Shown piece after piece: positions 48,830-59,780 of a DNA stretch of 64,000 nucleotides. Source of the stretch: Anopheles merus (Eukaryota; Arthropoda; Insecta; Diptera; Culicidae); the NCBI RefSeq assembly GCF_017562075.2, contig NC_054081.1:3179652-3243651 (forward strand). The letters are read 5' to 3'. Both the position numbers and the translations under genes were made by a program. The notes under the pieces were generated by a model that saw only the letters and a program-made list of their open reading frames with translations, searched no databases and had not been told where the DNA came from. The stretch's first letter is position 1; each line of letters begins with the position of its first letter.

Positions 48830-50150
48830 TAAAACATTGAAATTTTTCACCTTAGCACTAAATCACAATTATAGGCCACAACACAATTCACCACGCTGCA
48901 AAAAACATTTCTACACAAGCAGCCTCCCGATGTGTGGCCTCCTCTGTACATTCAGTGGTGGCAATGGCCACTCCCTGTTGAAAGCGGCCACCAATCCGAC
49001 ACGAAGCCGCTTATCCACTAGTTCCCTAGCCTCGCTCACGAAAACGCGCACCTTACAGTCCACACGCGAATGAACGCAGCCGAATGGGATAATTATCGAC
49101 GGCCTCGATGAACTGCAGGTGACCCGTGAGCTCGGTGGCAGAGGTCAGCTCGTCCAAACCGGTGTAGCGATCTCGCCCATCCCGCAGTACATGCAATGGA
49201 GATCTCGACCAGCAATATCTCACATCATTGAAACCCACTCGCCGCATGTGGTAGCCAGCCGAGGCGATTAAAGTAACTTGACTCACCCAAAATTGTTGGA
49301 GAGGTTATCCAAAATGTTAATCGAAAAACGTGAGGAAGAAAACGCACAGTTCAGGCTCTTAATCTGATGGTGGTTGTAACGTTTGCGGCGTAAGATTGCT
49401 TTCCTCTTTCCTAGCTAGACCAGATCTCCTAGGCGTTTTCTCCCAGCATAATGTTTTCGTATCGACCAATCACGGTTCATCGCGATGTCGTCATCCGTTC
49501 CCTTCCGATGATGCTGTGGTGACTTTCGGAGGAAATCTTCGTCCGGCCTCGAGTGGTGTCTTCCGCTTCTAGACCACACGCTATCGATCGCGCTAATTTG
49601 CACGGGTGTAACATGATTGTCTTGTTTGTGCTGCACGATCCATGGTTCAACTGTTAGTTGTAGTGTCGTCGATTTTATTTGTTCGTCTTGCTACTGCTCT
49701 GTATAGTTGTCCGATGTCGATTCTGCCGGCTCTCGGTTTACTTCGCCTTGCCGGTGCTACAATGTTTCCCTCTCATTCGTCCCGCTATTGCGTGCTCGTG
49801 AAATTAATGATGGTCGAAACCGGGTATATCAGCTAGTATGCCTGTCCGATCTCCGGAGGTCCTGTCCCTTCACGAGGGATCGTCCGCTGCTACAACATCC
49901 AAAACAATCCCCTGATTCCCCGAAGAATCCCCTGATCGTCAGCAAATGGCTGCATTTTTTCACGTAACAGCAGTCAAGTTGCTGGAAGCTGCGGACATTT
50001 GCGATGAACACAAATGCACCGTAGTACCAGTGCCAAACGAAGCTCCCAACATGGGTACCAGGTACGAATGACCCCTGGGCATCGACCGATGATAGCCTAA
50101 CTATGATGGTGAGTTCAGGGATCCCTTTATTTATCCGGAGGGATGGCACC
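48830..50150 (-). mobile_element. R1-clade debris between the two duplicated segments
   Basis: 48985-49345 is a diverged, same-orientation relative of the 373-bp array unit (CAATCCGACACGAAGCCGC, GTGTAGCGATCTCGCCCATC, TTGGAGAGGTTATCCAAAAT). 49960-50130 inverts the ORF piece seen at 39700-39860. 49350-49900 shows no assignable content. Confidence 0.65.
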
Positions 50151-50206
50151 CTCCGACCATAGCCTGGATACTTACTTATCTGGCGCTACAACCGCTTTCC
50201 CGTTAA

Positions 50207-50461
50207 CACTATGACCGCCGGCCTGACGTCACAGTTTTTGAGTGAGCACGTAGCGCATGGCAAGAGAGCGATGAGAGCGACAGTTTCTCGTACCATTGTT
50301 ATCACTCTTTTGTTTCATTGCGATAAGCGGCGTAGCACATGTCGTTCTCGTTCTCTCTTTCCTACCTCATTCGTTCTCAAGAGAATCACTGAGCGCCAGA
50401 TGCAAAGCTGAACGGTGAGCAAAACCGTCATGCGAATCTATATGACACGGCGCTTGAAGTG
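50207..50461. mobile_element. small TTAA-flanked MITE
   Basis: 255 bp between TTAA (50203-50206) and TTAA (50462-50465). The ends are imperfectly inverted: CACTATGACCGCC at the left against CACTTCAAGCGCC read inward from the right. The TTAA target suggests piggyBac-type origin. Short and non-coding. Confidence 0.6.
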
Positions 50462-51166
50462 TTAAGCAATACGAAAATACACACCATCGGATCCTTAGGC
50501 GCGCATATTGTTGTTCGCTTCGGCGCCGTGTGATCCGCTCCAAACCTTGCTCGCATTGGTTCTCAAAACCCGTAAACCTCCCCCCCCCGCCTCCCTCTCC
50601 ATCTTGCAAAACAGGCAAAACAGGCAGGATCGAAGATGGGTATAACAACCATAAGGATGCTACAAGCGGAGGAGTGGGGGAGTTCTGGCAGCGAGACAAC
50701 GGGAAGGATCATAAAAAAGAAACATAAATGGTACAATCGAAAGCCAAGCCGGTTGCTGCCGCAAATCAAAAAGGGTGCAAGCAAAAGGAAAAACGCAAAG
50801 CGGCTGGATTGAAGAATTCCTCAATGCTATGGATGCTGATGTTGTGCTGCAAGTGAAATATTAAATTTAAAATAATAGTTTAAATCCATAGCAGGATAGG
50901 TAACCCTACGTATGGGGACACGGTCCATTCGGGGCTTGAATTCATGGCGAAGGGCATGATGTTAAGTTGTTCGAGTTGATGACTTTACCATGGAGATCGG
51001 CCGAATTATGAACCTTGTTATGTATAATCAAAACTTTAAAAAATTCCATGTTTGTTCAATAACTATTTTTTATCTTACAACGTCCATGATGTATGACTGT
51101 ATGTTATATAGATTTAATGCACAATAGTTAAATCTTAACCTACTTAGCCTAGCTACTATGATTATA

Positions 51167-52116
51167 TCAATCCGCTGATTGAGCGTGTTGATCTGCAGTA
51201 CAAAGCAGTTTAATTATATCGTGTTTGGCCTTATTACGCGGCAGAGGTGGCAATTTTTGCAGCATCGATATCATACACATGGAAAATAGTAACTCATGAT
51301 CATCACAATTAATGATGATTCTTGCTTGCCCCGAGTTTGTGCTGGGTCCCGGCGGCAGTTCTGGCTGGTTAGCTGAGGGTTCGCTGGTCCCGCTGGGTCC
51401 CGGCGGCAGTTCTGGCTGGTTGGCGTAGGGTTCGCTGGGTCCCGGCGGCAGTTCTGACTGGTTAGCTGAGGGTTCGCTGGTTTCGCTGGGTCCCGGCGGC
51501 AGTTCTGGCTGGTTGGCGTAGGGTTCGCTGGGTCCCGGCGGCAGTTCTGACTGGTTAGCTGAAGGTTCGCTGGTTACGCTGGGTCCCGGCGGCAGTTCTG
51601 GTTGGTTAGCTGAGGGTTCGCTGGGTCCCGGCGGCAGTTCTGACTGGTTAGCTGAGGGTTCGCTGGTCCTGCTGGGTCCCGGCGGCAGTTCTGGCTGGTT
51701 GGCGTAGGGTTCGCTGGTCCCGCTGGGTCCCGGCGGCAGTTCTGCCTGGTTAGCTGAGAGTTCGCTGGGTCCCGGAGGCAGCTCTGGCTGGTTAGCTGAG
51801 TGTTCAGAGTTTACGCTGGGTCCCGGATCCATGCCCGGTGCCGTGGAGTCATGCAGTATGGTCCCATTGTTCGCCAAATAGTTTTTAAATAGCTCCTTTC
51901 GGGCTATGTACTGCTTCTGACATTCAGCGACTGTGTGTGAAGAATGCAGCATGTGTAAAACCAAAAAACAAAACCATAAAATTCAATGGGCTTACCGCTC
52001 TTCTTAAGTTGCTTCGAGACGAGTTTCCATGATTTGTCCACTTCTGCTGGATCAAAGGAACTATTTTTATCATATAAGCACCGATATTTGCAGATTTCTT
52101 TGATCCATTTAGTCAT
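51167..52116 (-). CDS. MADF-BESS protein with ELPPGPS repeats, copy 2 (two exons)
   Basis: Tandem paralogue of the gene at 46239-47249. Exons 52116-51996 and 51930-51167 with a 65-bp intron give 294 aa. The intron is 1 bp shorter than in copy 1, so the unspliced sequence looks frameshifted; after splicing the frame is intact, which supports the intron and a functional protein. MADF differs by A2T and Q38K. The repeat tract has ten ELPPGPS units instead of eleven, in a different order. BESS is retained (ELLFSMCMISMLQKLPPLPR) and the C-terminus diverges (CTADQHAQSAD against FIAELLALSADSYNHN). Function unknown beyond the domain-level expectation of a DNA-binding regulator. Confidence 0.85.
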
Positions 52117-52719
52117 TATTGTGTATTGTGTGGTAGATAAATGAGTGTGTACTGTTCGTTTGATTTGAAACTCTCAAATGAATGGCTTTTTTTTTAGTAT
52201 GCTGAAGGGCAGTAAGGTATATACAAATGGGATTATGAGAGTTAGGCTGCGCTCGGCCAGTTATCGTATTTTATTTCGATGAATACAAGAAAATAACTGT
52301 ATTACACAGTGCACATACAGTTTAACAATATATTAACACTTATACGAGTCACAATAACGCTTTTAAAAACCCTATCCGTACGCACGCACCTAACTGTTTT
52401 GATCACCAGGCTTGAAGTGTGGCTCTTCGCTTCTTCGGGACGTCGTTCCGGCCTCGTGTCCCACGACACGATCGCGATGGCCCCGCCGAGCTCTTTGCGA
52501 GCATCAACATGCCGGCCACGAGTCTGCTCACGCCCGAATGCAGAGCCGATGGCATACGATTCTATCTTCACCATTAACGGGAGAGGGACAGAGCTTATAC
52601 CCCGAACGTACCCGAAAGGTATGCATGCTTCACTCATCAGGACCCGACAGCGGCATACGGCAGGTAAGCAGTACAAATGCTGCTACCCCCTACGCATACA
52701 TTTTTAACGAACACAACTA

Positions 52720-53069
52720 CAGACGGTCCCCGAGATACACGGTTGATGGGGACCGAAAACGGCCGCAAAAAAACCGCGTGTTCGAGAATTTCCGCGTAAG
52801 TCGAATCTCGTGATTTCTAGCCAAAATATCACTAATTTTCGTGTAAATTTGCAACTAGGGGGTGGTTTAAGCCACTTGATCAATTATTTGATATGATTCT
52901 GAATGAAATAACTGTTTCAAACCTTTTGAAATAGATTTTAATATCCGATCAAAACAGAAATTATTTGGCATTTTACAATAGATGTGTCAAATCAGTACAA
53001 TTTGCTCAAAGAACTATCAAATTTAGGAAACCGCGTATAAGAGGTACCGTGTATCTCGGGGACCGCCTG
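52720..53069. mobile_element. TA-flanked MITE with GGCGGTCCCCGAGATACACG ends, copy 2
   Basis: Same insertion as 47868-48215, carried along by the segmental duplication. 350 bp, flanked by TA (52718-52719, 53070-53071). One substitution in the left end (AGACGG for AGGCGG). Confidence 0.85.
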
Positions 53070-53539
53070 TATTCGGATTAGCTCGGTAAAAGTCGGATGG
53101 GTGCCAGAACGCAAAGGCGCAGACTTTTACATGATTTTGTATGTCTTCGGGTGTTTTCCCAATTGACATTTTCGAGCACATTCCCTTACACTGGAGCCTT
53201 ATACTTCCCTTAAACTGCACCAGTCCTTTAAAATCAACAGTGATGCGGCTTTTTAGGAAATAGTTGGTCATGTGCCCATTTTATACTTAAATAATACCAG
53301 TTTTTGATAGAATAACATCACACAAAATTAACTTTTCTTTTTCCTGAAAAACCATAGCTACGAATGTAAAAAGAGCTCGGCGGCATCGCCCATCGATAGA
53401 GAAACGTCTATTTTACGAACACACTAAGTCTTAGCGCTTGGAACACACTTTATCACACACATATTCACAATTTCAACAACGAACGTAGCTCAGTTCGGCT
53501 GTAGCTCAATATACCGAAATAGGCACGAACTGTCAACGC

Positions 53540-54539
53540 ACTCGCGAACTTGACAGTACAAATGACATGTGACCTAACAAAAATGATAATATGTGTTACT
53601 TAAACAATTGTAATAGTGTTGCAAACATTTTTATTAATCAAAACAATTTTACAAAGATTTTGATTTTTGGTTTGAACGTGTACACGACAAAGTTCGTGTT
53701 GCGTTCACACCTGCAGCGTGCGCGACCACCACGAACTGCCTGAATTTCATTCATACCTTAGGAAATGAGCAAAGTTCGTCGAACGCGCGAATTGTCACAT
53801 CCGTCCGGCGTGAGAGAGCTCTATCGCTGACGGCTATCACCGTTTCAAATAGATATAGAGTAACAACGTCGCGCTAGATTACGAGCTAGATTAATGCCAG
53901 ACGCAAAAATAGATTTAGAGACATTTTAAATTATTTTTTTCTGATTTCAAACATAAATCAAGTTGCTTGACTGCGTTACATGAGCTACTTTGATCTACTT
54001 GGAGTGAAATTTTGAGCAATTTTTTTGGCGCGCGAGTTCTTTTTCCGTACTTGCGTACAACCTGGGTTATAAGTACTTTTCGACATGGCAAATAGCCCGT
54101 TGTAGCGCTGAACAGACTCGCCATTTAGAAACACGGGCAAGTGATCTTTGCCCTTTCATTTCGCCGCTTTGATTATAGTTATTCTAAATTTCCTCTTCAT
54201 ATTGCATTCTAGATTGTCTATAGCGCTCCGCTGAGTTACAGAATCCTTCTTTCTGACCATATCTACCCCATTCGTTGCAGTGAGGAACATTATGCCCGAA
54301 AGTGCCATCACTTCGGTGCTGCTCTATTAGGGCATCCTTCAAGTCTTTCTTCGCGACTCTTGCTACCTCGTCTCTCAAACTACCCGTCATTCACGATGTT
54401 TACCTCCTTGTCCTCATTATCGCAAGGTTTTCCTTGCGATCCACATTGAGACGATTTCTACACCGTTACCACATGTACAAAAGTACAAGCCACAAGCTGA
54501 AAAAATCAGGGGCGTAACACAGATCCCAAGCGTCACAGT
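53540..54539. other. intergenic, no gene seen
   Basis: AT-rich with short frames only. TTCGTG/CACGAA-containing words around 53530-53790 could be eroded inverted repeats. Nothing assignable. Confidence 0.45.
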
Positions 54540-54905
54540 CAGCATAAACTACTGGAAAATCAAATATCCATAGAAAAAAATAAGATCCATAGCTTCACTG
54601 GTTTGCTTCTAGCATCATATAATTATAGCCATTCCGTGCAAAAATCTATTAAGATGATCATGTGTGTGGTCCAGATACTTGAATATCAACACCAACGACT
54701 ATTGATCAAATCTCACTTGCATCAGTTGTGATGGTTTACATTGGAGTCTAGTATTGAAACAATCGTATCGCCGTTTATAGTTCTAGCGATGCATAACTTT
54801 TGCTATCCCACCAACAGATGGCGCCTCCAGGCTTTTTGTTTTTGTTTTTGCTATTTTTGGAATGCATCAGTCGTTTACCGTCTGCCAAACGAAGTATTTT
54901 TGGCA
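54540..54905. mobile_element. fragment of the fold-back family of 16252-18027
   Basis: ACTGGAAAATCAAATATCCATAG followed by ATAGCTTCACTGGTTTGC and, 230 bp later, CCAACAGATGGCGCC with GAATGCATCAGTCGTTTACC match both arms of the element at 16252-18027. Arms only; the centre is different or lost. Confidence 0.7.
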
Positions 54906-55559
54906 AACTCGCTATCCTTCCTTGCTACCCATCTAGCGCAATCCTTACAATTCTATTCTATCTACCCCATCATCCCAATTCTCTCAAACATCACAACCCA
55001 CCCTCATAGCTCACCCTCGTTTCCCATCAAAACCATTTTCGCTACCCCAATCACAACCCTCACAACTTACCGTCACTACCCACCCAACCCTTCCAAACCA
55101 ACCTTACCTTACCAACACATCCATCCCATCCAACATAATACGATCTGCACATCTGGTATCGAGTTAGTAACGTTATTCTTATTCGCTTGTCTTCAACAGC
55201 GCTGAGCACGCTCTCCTGCTTAAAACGACCGGCTAACGAACGAGGAAGCAAGGACGGCAGAGGTACGTTGTTGTTGTTTGAAATGTTTATAGAGGTTTTA
55301 GCAAACACTTCAGTCTCGACAAACAACGAGAGCGCTGGAGAGGGATGAGGCAACAGACTAGAACAGGTCCTCTTCACTTACCCGTGCGAGTGTGTTTGTG
55401 CTTATGAAGAGTAGATTAAAAATAAAAAATAAAAATGTATTTCGGAATTGTAAGAGAGTCTGTATTCATTTCAATACGAAAGAAAGGAAAATGTGTTCAC
55501 ATACAGGGTTTTCAATGATATTATTGACATGTTCAGCGAGTTGTTGATTCGTTCGAGCA

Positions 55560-55980
55560 TATAATTGACTCTTTCAGCGAGATATTGATTTTTTCGGAAG
55601 CAGGCGTTGACACGATTTGCCCCAGTCATCGTATCCTGCCATCCTTCACCACCGTCAGGAGGCTCGGTTCGTCGTACAGCTCAGCAAGCTAGTGGTTCAT
55701 CCTTCTCCTCCACGCTCCATGCTCGAACACACTGGCAAAGATGGCTCGGATGTGTCACTCAAACACGCCTGAGCGTTTGCATCCTCTGCTCGGATGGTCC
55801 AGGGCTCGTGTCCCAGGCCACCGGGCGAATCAATGAGCGATATATCTCACATTTTGTGCGGGCCCGAAGACTTCTGGATCTCGGCAGTCTGTGAAGCCCA
55901 TAGTAAGTACAACTCCCATGCACAATGCGTCTCCGGATTTCGCCGATGATGTCGATGCAGATGGTCTGAGTCTCTAGCAA
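55560..55980 (-). pseudogene. non-LTR RT C-terminal remnant (different family)
   Basis: Minus strand reads RTKCEIYRSLIRPVAWDTSP ... RMQTLRRV, then in a shifted frame FEHGAWRRRMNH, stop, LAELYDEPSLLTVVKDGRIR. This is the well-known C-terminal block of a widespread retroelement ORF (IYRTLIRPVVLYG ... RWLGH type). Stops and a frameshift show decay. Confidence 0.7.
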
Positions 55981-56033
55981 GCAGGTACCTCATCATTTTC
56001 GCATTGATTCTCAATCCAATTCACACACACTTC

Positions 56034-56521
56034 TTAGTAAATCTTCTGGAAGCAGCTGGTAATGAATACGCGTTTGGAAGACTCCATCTTGGCACTTGTT
56101 CCGGAATTGGAGACCAGCAGTGCCGTGTTGACTTGTTGCTCCAGCCATGGTAGGCTCACAATCGGGTCAATGAGTAAGGACAATGACTGGCACATAATCT
56201 GCTAAAAAAATGGTCGTTATTAGGCACTGAACAAATGAAAAGCAGGCAAGAAAGATTCATATTTTCTTTCAAAAACGTGGTTCGTTTATAAAGTGTTGGT
56301 CCTCGACAAGTGAAGACATCAAGAAGCTGTTCCCCCGGAATCGGAACACATTGACCATATGTTTGTCCGTAATTACTCATCTCCAGATACCACATCTTCG
56401 TCTCTAGTTTTGTTGTGTTCGCCAGTAATCTAGAATTATATAAAAATATAATTGACCGAACGACCAACAATGTGAGTGAAATTATTAGACGGCAATAATT
56501 ATCAGCGTTTGCCCTATGCAT
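56034..56521 (-). CDS. possible short gene of unknown function, minus strand
   Basis: An ATG-initiated frame (56521 leftward) opens with a hydrophobic stretch (RLIISLTLLVVRSIIFLY) like a signal anchor, then NANTTK-like polar sequence with several Cys. A second frame runs 56201-56034 behind an acceptor-like TTTTTTTAG (preceded by a CTAAT branch-like word), reading LIDPIVSLPWLEQQVNTALL then VSNSGTSAKME and ending at TAA. No strong donor links them, so the two-exon model is conjecture. No family recognised. The opposite strand is also partly open here. Confidence 0.25.
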
Positions 56522-56614
56522 CGGTTTATTTTATTCAGACTCCGAAACATAAATACTACATTTTTTACTTAATGCAACTTATTAAGGTTTGGATTTCTGT
56601 TTCCTTTAATAGAG

Positions 56615-56983
56615 ATTAAACTCACCAAACAAGACATTGATCCGGAGGGAATCAATAAGCCTACCTGCGCTACACACGATATATTAACGCTTCTAGCAGT
56701 AGCTAAGCAAAAACGATCTCTAAATTCGGCACTTTCCAGTGTAAACTATTATACTATCGCACGGACACTGTTTCGCGCACATGCCACAACAAATGGGGAG
56801 CTTTGTTTTAGTGAGATTTTGCATGATTTCAGAAAAAAAAATCAACAATATCAACACGCGCTAGGAGGACCACGCAGTATTGCAGTGTTACTCAAACCGT
56901 CTGTTACGTTTTTAACGGAATCGATTCAAACAGGACGAAACAAAAACGAATGGATCTCACAAACGCGCGTTCAATGTTCGTAA
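56615..56983 (+). CDS. possible terminal exon of an unrecognised plus-strand gene
   Basis: A frame open from 56573 to the TAA at 56981-56983 without any ATG. It is preceded by a good acceptor (TTTCTGTTTCCTTTAATAG ending 56612, or GAG ending 56614). The translation is protein-like (KQDIDPEGINKPTCATHDIL ... FRAHATTNGELCFSEILHDF ... GGPRSIAVLLKPSVTFL). A GTGAGT donor at 56470 follows a 36-codon open stretch and would fit in phase with an acceptor at 56614. No homologue recognised; chance openness is not excluded. Confidence 0.3.
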   Translation: MKLTKQDIDPEGINKPTCATHDILTLLAVAKQKRSLNSALSSVNYYTIARTLFRAHATTNGELCFSEILHDFRKKNQQYQHALGGPRSIAVLLKPSVTFLTESIQTGRNKNEWISQTRVQCS

Positions 56984-58010
56984 CAATGTATATTTATCGC
57001 TAAGGTGGTATGTATTTAATTAACTCCATCAATGTATTAATTGTTTTTCCTCCCCACGTTTACGACAACTTTTGCTTGTCTAAACGTTCATTTACGTGAT
57101 CTTTTTTTTTAATGACACCAAATACATCTTCGTGGCTTGATAAAATTCATGTATGTGTTTATAAGAGCATATGGTTGTATATGTTCGGTCATGATATTGT
57201 ATCGTAAGATATAGTTCGGGCTGGTCGGTTCGACGCAGATGGACGAAGACGCACCGGCTGCGCACTCATCACGGGCGGTCAACTCTATTGGACCGGAGTG
57301 TAGAAAGGTGGTTATCCAAAGTGAGCTACAAACTGCACACATACACGCGCGATAGGGTGTATGTTTTCTGTCAAGCCCGACTCGGTTAAGGAACACGCAC
57401 ACACAATACCTAGGTTTAGCTGTCGCTGATTAATAATATTACCACACTCGTATTATCCTTTATAACGATTTAACAACAGTTATAGTGATAGTGTTTGCCT
57501 TGCCATTATTTGCTTAACCTGACGAAACTAGTATACTGTCTGCAAGCATGAAGCCGCATTAATATGCATTGAATTAATGTCACAATATGATTATCGGGGG
57601 TTTGGTTTTTGTTTTGTATTGCACTAAAGTTTGACTAGAAGTATTATTGTTATCTGCTCTTTTTTGTTTTGCTTAATTCTTGCCACGATGCTCATAGTAG
57701 GACGCGCACGTAGAAATGCCAAATACACAATTGCTAGCTGGTGTGCCGCCTGCTTCTTGCACCGTCCAGGATTGTGAGAGTTTCAACATGATATTCTAGG
57801 CGGTTTAAAAAGAACGATAGAGTAAAGATCGGTAAAAGCTAATGAGAAGATCGCCATCCTAACACCGCGAACCGTAATATACTTGTTTATCTCTCTGTAT
57901 GTATATTTTCCCATTTTTTCCTCCCTCAAAAAACTTCTACCCTAAAAGCGCTTGGATTCCAGAGAACATAACAACCATCACAACACACGTCCAAACAATA
58001 CCAATTTGCC

Positions 58011-58016
<6 letters not shown>

Positions 58017-58091
<75 letters not shown>
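58017..58091. repeat. (TC)n microsatellite, about 37 units
   Basis: 75 bp of perfect TC dinucleotides followed by TTACAG. Likely length-polymorphic. Confidence 0.95.
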
Positions 58092-58095
<4 letters not shown>

Positions 58096-59321
58096 GCATT
58101 AACACCAATTGCTAATCGCAAAATATCCCTGTGTTTTGGTTAATTGATAAAAAACGTTTACACGCAGCAAATCTCAGACTTTTGTTGTTGCGCCCCCTCT
58201 GCCAGATTATTAAGCTGCTGCCGCGTTTGCTGCCCGTGCGGGTCTGTCGGCCTGACTTTTGTGTTCTGATTAAGTACTGCACAACATTCACATATTATGT
58301 CCGGTTAACCGGCTGTCGCTAGCAAATTCATCCATACTTTTTGTTCTAATCTCATAATACTACCACTACCAGACAGAAACGTACTTGTTAGCCTATCTGC
58401 TGTTTGCAAGACTTCTCGAAAAGCTTCTGCCCTCTTTAAATACTAATCCCATTGCGGTCAGTGGGGGTGTCACATCAAAATCAATGGGTTTACATTACTT
58501 TTTTCTTCACATTTGTTTGCTCTATTATTGTGATAACACGTTTTTCTTCTACGGCAACCGCCGCTACAGCAGCAGGTTGAGAAACACTGCTACTAGGGTT
58601 GCTAAGCGCTTACTCGAGCGTTTTACTGTTCACTCGCTAGGAGGACAGAGTGAATGGTGAGACATAATACCCCGGGGGCAGGGAAGAGAGTAACACATAA
58701 TCTTACATTGTATGTAGAGGGTTTCCGTGGAAGCGTAATCGATTTGTATAAATATAGTACAATACTGGGCCAATCTAGATGGAACCACTTCGATGTTGGA
58801 CACGCTGGAAACGAACAGTCTGCATAGGAATATGCATGTTCGCATAAATGTCTAGCAATGCCACCTTTTTTTCTTTTTAAGCACTGAAGAAGAAATTGCC
58901 CAAACTCTAAGTGCCAGATTTCGATCGCCCAGTACCGCAGAAAGAAAACAAAAGCTGAAACTCATCAGCGTCCTCTGTTAAGGCTAACGAGATACATTGT
59001 TGGCTTTGGCGTTAACATGTTTAGCACACAAAAATAAATAAATAATCTACTCGATACTACTCGAGAATACGCTATAAAAGTAGTCAAATTAACTAGAGCA
59101 CCGCTGCGCTCAGCATGAGGATCATCAAAGAGTCTGAGGTAAGTGTAATTGGGATCGTTAAAACAAACACAACTGCACACGGCTCACAGGTTAACAAAGT
59201 GTCCGGAGGGAAGTTGGGGCATTCACTGTGTTCGATCTCTCTGTCGCTCTGAAAAATCGCTTGCACACACTCATCCTCCCCAACAGCTCAAATCACTGCT
59301 TTCATTCTCCTGCCTTCTCTA

Positions 59322-59325
<4 letters not shown>

Positions 59326-59361
<36 letters not shown>
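59326..59361. repeat. (CT)n microsatellite followed by CGCAG
   Basis: About 18 CT dinucleotides directly before CGCAG, which makes a textbook plus-strand splice acceptor by composition. See the finding on the 59.1-59.4 kb micro-ORF. Confidence 0.9.
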
Positions 59362-59364
<3 letters not shown>

Positions 59365-59409
59365 GCACGCTGGAAAGACTCTGGCAATGAACAACCGTAC
59401 CATCTCGCT

Positions 59410-59768
59410 TTAGACGGTCGTTTCGCGAAAGATCAGCGCGCAGCACGTGCCGGAGGTGGCCGCGTCGCCGTGACAGGCGCTAGCATCCTCTGGAGGCCCT
59501 CCACCACCACCAGCAGCAGCAGCGGCCGCCGCTCCCTCGGTACCAGGCGAGGCTACCTCCTGCCGGGCGCCGCCGCCGTCCGGATTGATTGGTGTTATCT
59601 TAACGTACTGCGAGTGTAAGATCGTCAGGTTCGACTTGTCCAGCTGCTCCTGCTGCTGGTCGTGGATGCGCGTGTTGAGATCGGTGTACTCCTGCAGCCG
59701 GTCGAGAAACTCCTGCGCCGTCAGCTCGCCGCCCTTTCCGTCTGGTCCGAGCGCAAGCTGCCCATTAG
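59410..59768 (-). CDS. 3' terminal coding exon of an unrecognised gene ending in ETTV
   Basis: Behind an acceptor CTTACGCTACAG (59769-59780) a frame runs 118 codons to TAA at 59412-59410. It reads ELTAQEFLDRLQEYTDLNTR then IHDQQQEQLDKSNLTIL and HSQYVKITPINPDGGGARQ, an amphipathic, probably coiled-coil helix. A low-complexity Ala/Gly run follows (GAAAAAAGGGGGPP) and the C-terminus is CCALIFRETTV. The last residues match a class I PDZ-binding motif (T-x-V), which suggests a membrane protein or signalling adaptor. The exon begins with two bases completing a codon. GC content is much higher than the flanks, as in the other coding exons. Upstream exons were not found before the window edge, so the gene probably continues outside it. 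Confidence 0.65.
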
Positions 59769-59780
59769 CTGTAGCGTAAG

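Larger units (their letters stand above)
50513..53539. repeat. 3.0-kb duplicated segment, copy 2
   Basis: Collinear with 45577-48685. Differences seen: shorter C-run (50580-50589), scattered substitutions, one fewer protein repeat unit, a different 3' end of the MADF-BESS frame, small deletions near 51010 and 52266. The inverted SINE fragment lies at 50888-51000. Confidence 0.85.
56990..59365. other. AT-rich non-coding DNA, possible 3'UTR of the minus-strand gene ending at 59410
   Basis: No coding frame with support. Much of it lies immediately 3' of the minus-strand stop at 59410, so part may be a long 3'UTR. Contains the (TC)n tract at 58017-58091. Confidence 0.4.

Noticed and set aside
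51904..52116. Apparent frameshift inactivating MADF-BESS copy 2
   Set aside because: The shift lies inside the 65-bp intron; splicing gives an intact frame.
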